From: Candidatus Eiseniibacteriota bacterium | GTDB lineage: Bacteria; Eisenbacteria; RBG-16-71-46; CAIMUX01 | NCBI GenBank assembly: GCA_903844735.1 | Contig: CAIMUX010000051.1 | Location: 1-64,000 of the forward strand | Direction: 5' to 3' | DNA: 64,000 nucleotides | In this document: positions 59,716 to 64,000 of the stretch, piece by piece | Numbering within the stretch: the stretch's first letter is position 1 | Layout of the letters: every line of letters starts with the position of its first letter | Made by a program: the position numbers and the translations under genes | The notes under the pieces: model-generated | Told to the model about the DNA's origin: nothing | Seen by the model: the letters and a program-made list of their open reading frames with translations, nothing else | Databases searched by the model: none

Positions 59716-60069
59716 ATGGTTCGCCAGACGAAGCGTTGTTCCGCCCTCGTCCCCTTGCTGACGGCGCTCCTGTTCGCGGTGCTTCTGCCCGCGACGGCCC
59801 CGGCCGGTCACCCCGGGGACAGTGGGAACCCCCCCGTGGTCATCTGTGTCGACCCTGCGGCCGGTGCGGGCGGCGGCGGCGGTGGGGGGGTCGTCGGCTC
59901 TGGGGATCCCGATGAATTGGGGATCTACCGGGCGCGGCCGCCCTTGGGTCAGAATCTCGGATCGGTGCCGTCGGGTTCGTCTCGCGCGGATGGGAGGCCC
60001 AGCGTTCTTCTGCGGAAGCTGTGCATCCTGCGGGCGTTCCTGTTTGGATTCCGGTTCCCTGGGTTTTAG
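59716..60069 (+). CDS. small secreted glycine-rich protein
   Basis: A 117-residue protein. GGAGG seven bases before the ATG and a clean signal peptide (L-V-P-L-L-T-A-L-L-F-A-V-L-L-P-A, cut near A-P-A-G-H) support it. The mature part has P-P-V-V-I-C-V-D-P, a run of glycines (G-A-G-G-G-G-G-G-G-V-V-G) and a conserved-looking D-P-D-E-L-G-I-Y-R. It ends with a basic-hydrophobic segment L-R-K-L-C-I-L-R-A-F-L-F-G-F-R-F-P-G-F, which could bind or insert into a membrane. I do not recognise a family. It sits just upstream of the sigma54 activator on the same strand. Confidence 0.65.
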   Translation: MVRQTKRCSALVPLLTALLFAVLLPATAPAGHPGDSGNPPVVICVDPAAGAGGGGGGGVVGSGDPDELGIYRARPPLGQNLGSVPSGSSRADGRPSVLLRKLCILRAFLFGFRFPGF

Positions 60070-60093
60070 GAAGGGTGGAGCCCGGACGGTAAC

Positions 60094-60111
60094 GACTCGG
60101 TCCTCCGAGTC
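60094..60111 (+). promoter_or_regulatory. small hairpin before the sigma54 activator gene
   Basis: GACTCGG pairs with CCGAGTC around TCCT, ending 11 bases before the ATG at 60123, which has no clear ribosome binding site. It may end the upstream transcript or influence initiation. Confidence 0.35.
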
Positions 60112-60122
60112 GGCGTCATAGC

Positions 60123-63100
60123 ATGGACGAGAGACACGACATGCTCCCCGGGGGATTCGCCCGGGGGCGAGGTCCGAGGATGGGTCCAGGCGACTCGGCC
60201 GACATGGCTTCATCCAGGATCACTCCTCTGGCTCCTGATCTGGGAGTGGCGGATCTCTATATGCGTGCGGGCGACTTCACAGCGGCGCTCCGGTCCTTGA
60301 GCGAGGCCGCGCAGCTTCCCGACTACGCTGCGGATCTGGGCCTCACCCGCCGCACTGCCTTCTGCCTCGAAAAGCTCAGTCGCTACGATGAGGTCATCGC
60401 CCTGCTCGATCACGCCCTGGTCGATTCGCCATCGCCGACCGCCCTGGAGGCGTGGGAGCGCACCGAGCTGGCTCGCTGTCGGCTGATCTTGGGCAAAGCC
60501 CTCTTCGAGGCGGGCCGGATGGCCGAGGCCGAAGCTCAAGGACAGCTCGCGCTGGCCGCCGTCGATCCCTCTTCGACCGGTCCTGAATCCGGCTTCGTAC
60601 GAAATCTTCTCGGCGGGATCCGATTCCGCAGCGGCGACACGGAGGAAGCCCGCGTTCATTTCCGCGCCGCGCTCGAGCACTTCCGCCGCGGTGGCGATGT
60701 CACCAACCTCGCGCTCGCGTATATCAACCTTGGCCACCTCCACAAGCAGCGCTGCGAGTGGGATCGAGCCCTCGAGCATTTCCAGGCCGCCTACTATCTA
60801 CGCGCCACCGAAGGAGAGTTCCAGGACCAGGGCGCCATCCTGCAGAACCTGGCGCTCGTGCTCATGAAAGTCGGCCGTTTCGAGGAGGCCACGGAGAAAC
60901 TGGAATGTAGCCTGCGTCGGGCGATCGAGGGGGCAGATCCGGCTCGTGCTCTGCGGGCCCGCCTAGCCCTGGCTCGCCTTCACCGGGAGTCGTGGCACAG
61001 CGATGACGCGCGGGCCGTGTTGGCGGAAGCGAACGAGCAGGCCCCGTCGCCGGTTCCGGGGCGCGAAGGGTGCCTCCTCCTTCTCGAGACGGCTTTCCTC
61101 GCGCGCTTCGATGGGCGCTCCGACGAGGGGTTGGACCTGGCCGACAGGCTGCGCGTCCGCGTCGGAGCTCTCGCCACGCGCGGTGACATGATGATCGACT
61201 CGCTAATTCTGGACGGGCTTCTGGCTCTGGATCGGGACGAGAACGCTGAGGCACAGGATGTCTTCCGCCGCGCTCTCGACCTAGCCCGTGAGGACGGCGA
61301 CCGCTCTGCGGAGAATCGCGTCCTGCTGGCCACGCTGGAGTTGCACCTGCGCCGTGGCGAGGCGGAGTCCGCCGCGGAGATCGTGCGTGTTCTCCACGAT
61401 CGCAATCTGCACAGCGGGGAGCAGCCTGCTCTTGCGCGGGTCATGCTCTGCGCCGGGAGGCTCGAGCAGGAGCTTTGCGGCGACGCGGCGAAGGCGCTCG
61501 AGTGGTATACGCGATCCCGCGATCTCTGGCGGCGCATGGCCCGTCCCCGGCTCGAGGCGGTCGCCGAGTTGCGGCTGGCCGGCGCCCTTGCTGATCTGGA
61601 CCGGGCGCAGGAAGCGGAGGCTACCCTCCATCGAGTTCGGGAGCGCCTCGGGCCGGAGGATCTTGCCGTGCCCGGGCTGGCCGGCCTGATCGCCGGGCTG
61701 GAGGAGAGGCTCGCGGTTGCCGCACCCACCGTTACAGAGCCGGGGATCGACGGCGGCCGCGCTTGGGCCCGCCTCGAGGAACTGCTTCTCTCTTCGGCCG
61801 GCACGGGGGAAAAGCTCCGCGGACTGCTGCTCATCGTGGTCGAAGCGCTGGAGGCCGATGGCGGCCTGCTTGCCCGCGTCGGCCCAGGCGGGCTGGAGGT
61901 TGTCTCCTCGGTCTCCATGGGGCGACTGCAGGGGAAGCGGCAGCTTGCTTTTGCGGTCCTCGGCGCCGACCCGCAGCGGGCCGCTCTGCGCCGCAACCTG
62001 CGCGGTCCTGATGGCAAGGATGAAGCGACGCTAGCGCTCTCCTGGCCGGTGGAGCTCTTTGGCAGGCCGCATATCGCTTGGATCGAGCGTCGCGAGCCGG
62101 GACGTGCGCCCTGGACCCGCGGCGACCTTGATTACGGCCATGCCCTCCTCGCCGCCGCGACGCGCGATCTGCGGCCGCTCGTACCCGAGGAGGCGATGCT
62201 TCCCGCGGGGACGATGCTTCCTGCAGGGGCGATGGTTCCCATGGGGAAAACCTCGTCTGAGCGGCTGGGCGGCACACTCTATCTGGCTGATGTCATCACG
62301 CAGAACAACCAGATGCTGGGCATCCTCGAGCTGGTGCGCAAGGTGGCCAACAGCGACCTCACCGTGCTTCTCCAGGGCGAGACCGGCACGGGGAAGAAGC
62401 TCCTCGCTGAGGTCGTGCATCGCGCGGGAGATCGGCGCGATCGCCCCTTCGTTACCGTCGACTGCGCCGCCCTCCCCGACAGCCTGCTCGAAAGCGAACT
62501 GTTCGGGCACCGCAAGGGGGCTTTCACGGGCGCGGCCGCCGATCGGGTCGGCCTTCTGGAGGAGGCGAACGGCGGGACGATCTTCCTCGACGAGATCGAC
62601 AAGGCGGGGCTATCGGTGCAGCGGCGTTTCCTCCATATGCTCGACTCGGGTGAGGTGCGGCCGGTGGGTGCCACCTCGTACAAGAGACTCGATGTGCGCG
62701 TCGTCTGCGCCACGAGCTGTCCCGATCTGCGACAGGAAGTGGCTGCGGGACGGTTTCTCAAGGATTTGTTCTACCGGTTGAACGACATCTCGGTCACGGT
62801 GCCGACGCTGCGGGAGCGGCCGGACGATGTCGTCCTGCTTGCCGAGTGGTTTGCCGAGCGATCCGCACGAAAGCTTGGTCGGACGGTGGCCGGACTCTCC
62901 CCGGCATTCCGGGCCGCCCTCGCCGCGCACTCCTGGCCGGGAAACGTCCGGGAGCTGGAAAAGGCGGTCCGTCGTGCGGTGACACTCGCCGACGACGGGG
63001 CGGTCCTCGGGCCGGAACTGCTGCCGGCGGCGGTGCTGGAGTCGTTGGATTCCGCGGGGGAGCAGGGAGCCGGGACGCTCAAGGTGAAGGTGGAGCGGTA

Positions 63101-63242
63101 CGAGAGCGGGCTGATCCTCAATTCTCTCGATCGCCTGGGATGGAACAAGAGTCGCACAGCCGTAGACCTCGGGCTTTCACGGAGAGGCTTGAAGGGAAAG
63201 ATCGAAAGGTACAGACTAGACCGACGCCGTTCCCGCCGCTGA
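60123..63242 (+). CDS. sigma54-dependent activator with N-terminal TPR and GAF-like domains
   Basis: A 1039-residue regulator. The first 540 residues are TPR repeats (A-L-R-S-L-S-E-A-A-Q-L-P-D-Y, W-D-R-A-L-E-H-F-Q-A-A-Y-Y-L-R-A), followed by a GAF-like domain (about 550-690). The AAA+ core has the Walker A G-E-T-G-T-G-K-K, the sigma54-contact loop G-A-F-T-G-A, F-L-D-E-I-D-K and R-F-L-K-D-L-F-Y-R-L-N. A Fis-type helix-turn-helix closes the protein (S-R-T-A-V-D-L-G-L-S-R-R-G-L). So it should drive sigma54 promoters, with the TPR region as a protein or peptide sensor. Start choice is uncertain: ATGs at 60180 and 60204 are alternatives. An M-L-P-A-G threefold repeat separates GAF and AAA+. Confidence 0.9.
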   Translation: MDERHDMLPGGFARGRGPRMGPGDSADMASSRITPLAPDLGVADLYMRAGDFTAALRSLSEAAQLPDYAADLGLTRRTAFCLEKLSRYDEVIALLDHALVDSPSPTALEAWERTELARCRLILGKALFEAGRMAEAEAQGQLALAAVDPSSTGPESGFVRNLLGGIRFRSGDTEEARVHFRAALEHFRRGGDVTNLALAYINLGHLHKQRCEWDRALEHFQAAYYLRATEGEFQDQGAILQNLALVLMKVGRFEEATEKLECSLRRAIEGADPARALRARLALARLHRESWHSDDARAVLAEANEQAPSPVPGREGCLLLLETAFLARFDGRSDEGLDLADRLRVRVGALATRGDMMIDSLILDGLLALDRDENAEAQDVFRRALDLAREDGDRSAENRVLLATLELHLRRGEAESAAEIVRVLHDRNLHSGEQPALARVMLCAGRLEQELCGDAAKALEWYTRSRDLWRRMARPRLEAVAELRLAGALADLDRAQEAEATLHRVRERLGPEDLAVPGLAGLIAGLEERLAVAAPTVTEPGIDGGRAWARLEELLLSSAGTGEKLRGLLLIVVEALEADGGLLARVGPGGLEVVSSVSMGRLQGKRQLAFAVLGADPQRAALRRNLRGPDGKDEATLALSWPVELFGRPHIAWIERREPGRAPWTRGDLDYGHALLAAATRDLRPLVPEEAMLPAGTMLPAGAMVPMGKTSSERLGGTLYLADVITQNNQMLGILELVRKVANSDLTVLLQGETGTGKKLLAEVVHRAGDRRDRPFVTVDCAALPDSLLESELFGHRKGAFTGAAADRVGLLEEANGGTIFLDEIDKAGLSVQRRFLHMLDSGEVRPVGATSYKRLDVRVVCATSCPDLRQEVAAGRFLKDLFYRLNDISVTVPTLRERPDDVVLLAEWFAERSARKLGRTVAGLSPAFRAALAAHSWPGNVRELEKAVRRAVTLADDGAVLGPELLPAAVLESLDSAGEQGAGTLKVKVERYESGLILNSLDRLGWNKSRTAVDLGLSRRGLKGKIERYRLDRRRSRR
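62193..62246 (+). repeat. 3 x 18-bp in-frame tandem repeat in the sigma54 activator
   Basis: Units at 62193, 62211 and 62229 with pattern [GA]CGATG[CG]TTCC, encoding A-M-L-P-A-G, T-M-L-P-A-G and A-M-V-P-M-G in the linker before the AAA+ domain. Confidence 0.88.
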
Positions 63243-63290
63243 GGCGAGGAGGGTGGCTCCGGGGGGGGGACCCCCGGGTGCGTGCGCAGC

Positions 63291-63316
63291 CCAGCGTTTT
63301 GCTGGCGATTTTTTTT
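63291..63316 (+). terminator. intrinsic terminator after the sigma54 activator
   Basis: CCAGC-GTTTT-GCTGG forms a five-base stem, followed after three bases by eight Ts. A G9/C5 stretch (63261-63275) precedes it. It separates the regulator from the PtsN-like gene. Confidence 0.75.
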
Positions 63317-63350
63317 ACCGATGGGCGGGGATCCCCCGCCGGCGTGGAGC

Positions 63351-63815
63351 ATGAGCCTCGGAGAATTGATCCAGGAGGACTGTGTCCTTCTCGACATCCC
63401 GGAAGCGGAAAAGGGAGACCTGATTCGCAGCATGGTGGGTGCCCTGGTGCGGGCCGGCCGCGTCTCGGACGCCGGTCCGGTCGTGCATGCCCTGCTCGAG
63501 CGCGAACGGGTGATGAGCACCGGAATCGGCGGTGGCGTGGCCATCCCTCACGCCCAGTGCCCGAGCGTCCCCGCCCTGGCGGTCGCGCTGGCCCGCCCCT
63601 CCGCCGGCGTGGATTTCGATTCGCTGGACGAGAAGCCGGTGCGGCTGGTCTTCATGATCGTAGGTCCGGAGGAGCGCGGCGGATTCATCCGCGTCCTTGC
63701 GCGCATTTCTCGCCTTCTCTATTCGGGTGACCTGCAGGGCCGTCTTCTGGAGGCTAAGACCCCGGGGGAGATCCAGCGAATCATCTGCGAGGAGGAAGAG
63801 AGACTCCGTGGCTGA
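63351..63815 (+). CDS. PTS EIIA domain protein, PtsN-like
   Basis: A 154-residue phosphocarrier of the fructose/nitrogen EIIA family. It starts L-G-E-L-I-Q-E-D-C-V and has the phosphorylated His in G-G-G-V-A-I-P-H-A, then V-R-L-V-F-M-I-V-G-P and L-A-R-I-S-R-L-L as in PtsN. PtsN-type proteins regulate potassium uptake and nitrogen or envelope stress responses rather than sugar import. ptsN is often near rpoN; here a sigma54 activator is the neighbour, though a terminator lies between. The ATG at 63351 matches the family N-terminus; its GGAG is very close, so translation may be weak or start earlier. The next gene overlaps by eight bases. Confidence 0.9.
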   Translation: MSLGELIQEDCVLLDIPEAEKGDLIRSMVGALVRAGRVSDAGPVVHALLERERVMSTGIGGGVAIPHAQCPSVPALAVALARPSAGVDFDSLDEKPVRLVFMIVGPEERGGFIRVLARISRLLYSGDLQGRLLEAKTPGEIQRIICEEEERLRG

Positions 63816-64000
63816 GCGTGCCCGGTTCTCCCACGTTCCACCCGCTGGGCATAGATGGCTTTCCGCTTGGTTGCCGGTTCTGCTCCTGGAGGCGCTGGTC
63901 CTGTTCCTTTCCAGCCGCCACCATCTCCCAATGCCCGCGACGATTCCGCATCTGGACAAGGTCGCGCACTTCACCGAGTATGCTTTGCTTGGGTGGCTAC
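63808..64000 (+). CDS. VanZ-like membrane protein, 5' part only
   Basis: The first 64 codons of a gene cut by the window end. The GTG start overlaps the EIIA stop by eight bases. A basic head precedes a hydrophobic helix (L-P-V-L-L-L-E-A-L-V-L-F-L), then P-H-L-D-K-V-A-H-F-T-E-Y-A-L-L-G, the D-K-x-x-H-F-x-x-Y signature of the VanZ family. VanZ is linked to teicoplanin tolerance in enterococci, but most members have unknown function. Confidence 0.75.
   Translation, partial: MAERARFSHVPPAGHRWLSAWLPVLLLEALVLFLSSRHHLPMPATIPHLDKVAHFTEYALLGWL

Noticed and set aside
1-64000. CRISPR arrays, insertion sequences, attachment sites, origins and rRNA genes
   Set aside because: No regularly spaced repeats, transposase or integrase motifs, long terminal inverted repeats or rRNA-like sequence were seen on either strand.

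Overview
The window is GC-rich bacterial chromosome, densely packed, with many overlapping start and stop codons (ATGA, GTGA, TGATG) and GGAGG ribosome binding sites. There is no plasmid, phage or CRISPR signal. Several secreted proteins end in FlgD-like Ig modules. One is a gingipain-type C25 peptidase, and others carry CC-containing cysteine repeats or dockerin-like repeats. There are TPR-fused membrane glycosyltransferases, a DUF3098-like protein and two-membrane export machinery. This fits an uncultured Gram-negative lineage near the FCB group (Eisenbacteria- or Krumholzibacteria-like). The taxonomic placement is inference and weakly held.

Layout. 0-3.4 kb: DUF2087 protein, a frameshifted gene, a 5'-nucleotidase lipoprotein and a pentapeptide-repeat protein. 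3.4-8.2 kb: an RND efflux pair (adaptor plus pump) behind the decayed tail of a FlgD-type secreted protein. 8.3-14.8 kb (minus): a secreted two-module protein with a beta-propeller, a B12-binding radical SAM protein and two coupled GT4 glycosyltransferases. 15-22.6 kb: a long-chain acyl-CoA synthetase, an unusual thioredoxin/outer-membrane-barrel fusion, a CBM6-like secreted gene broken by one in-frame TGA, and a zinc metallopeptidase with a FlgD-like C-terminus. 23.1-29.6 kb: a tight housekeeping operon (DivIVA-like, purine nucleoside phosphorylase, DksA/TraR zinc finger, lspA, rluD, STAS, HATPase, ruvX, mltG).

29.6-34.3 kb is the most unusual part. Three paralogous secreted proteins of unknown function lie here with a dockerin-like protein, a DUF3098-like membrane protein and tRNA-Val(UAC). 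Two of the paralogues, and the broken CBM6 gene at 19.4 kb, end in the same short C-terminal motif (V-E-x-x-S-W-[GS]-x-I-K-x-x-Y). The motif may be an undescribed sorting or attachment tag.

34.5-47 kb: a secreted phosphodiesterase, then an eight-gene minus-strand operon whose parts mirror the Arn aminosugar pathway (polyprenyl-P GT2, sugar SDR, DegT aminotransferase, SMR/ArnE-like flippase, membrane transferase) plus a methyltransferase and two TPR-fused membrane proteins. It plausibly builds a modified sugar on a lipid carrier, flips it and transfers it outside the membrane. 47-64 kb: PpiC-type chaperone lipoprotein, UbiA prenyltransferase, DUF971 protein, giant C25 peptidase, ClpB, a diguanylate cyclase, a small secreted protein, a TPR-GAF sigma54 activator, a PtsN-like EIIA and the start of a VanZ-like gene.

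A recurrent oddity is short in-frame tandem repeats of 15, 18 or 21 bp inside or beside several unrelated housekeeping genes.
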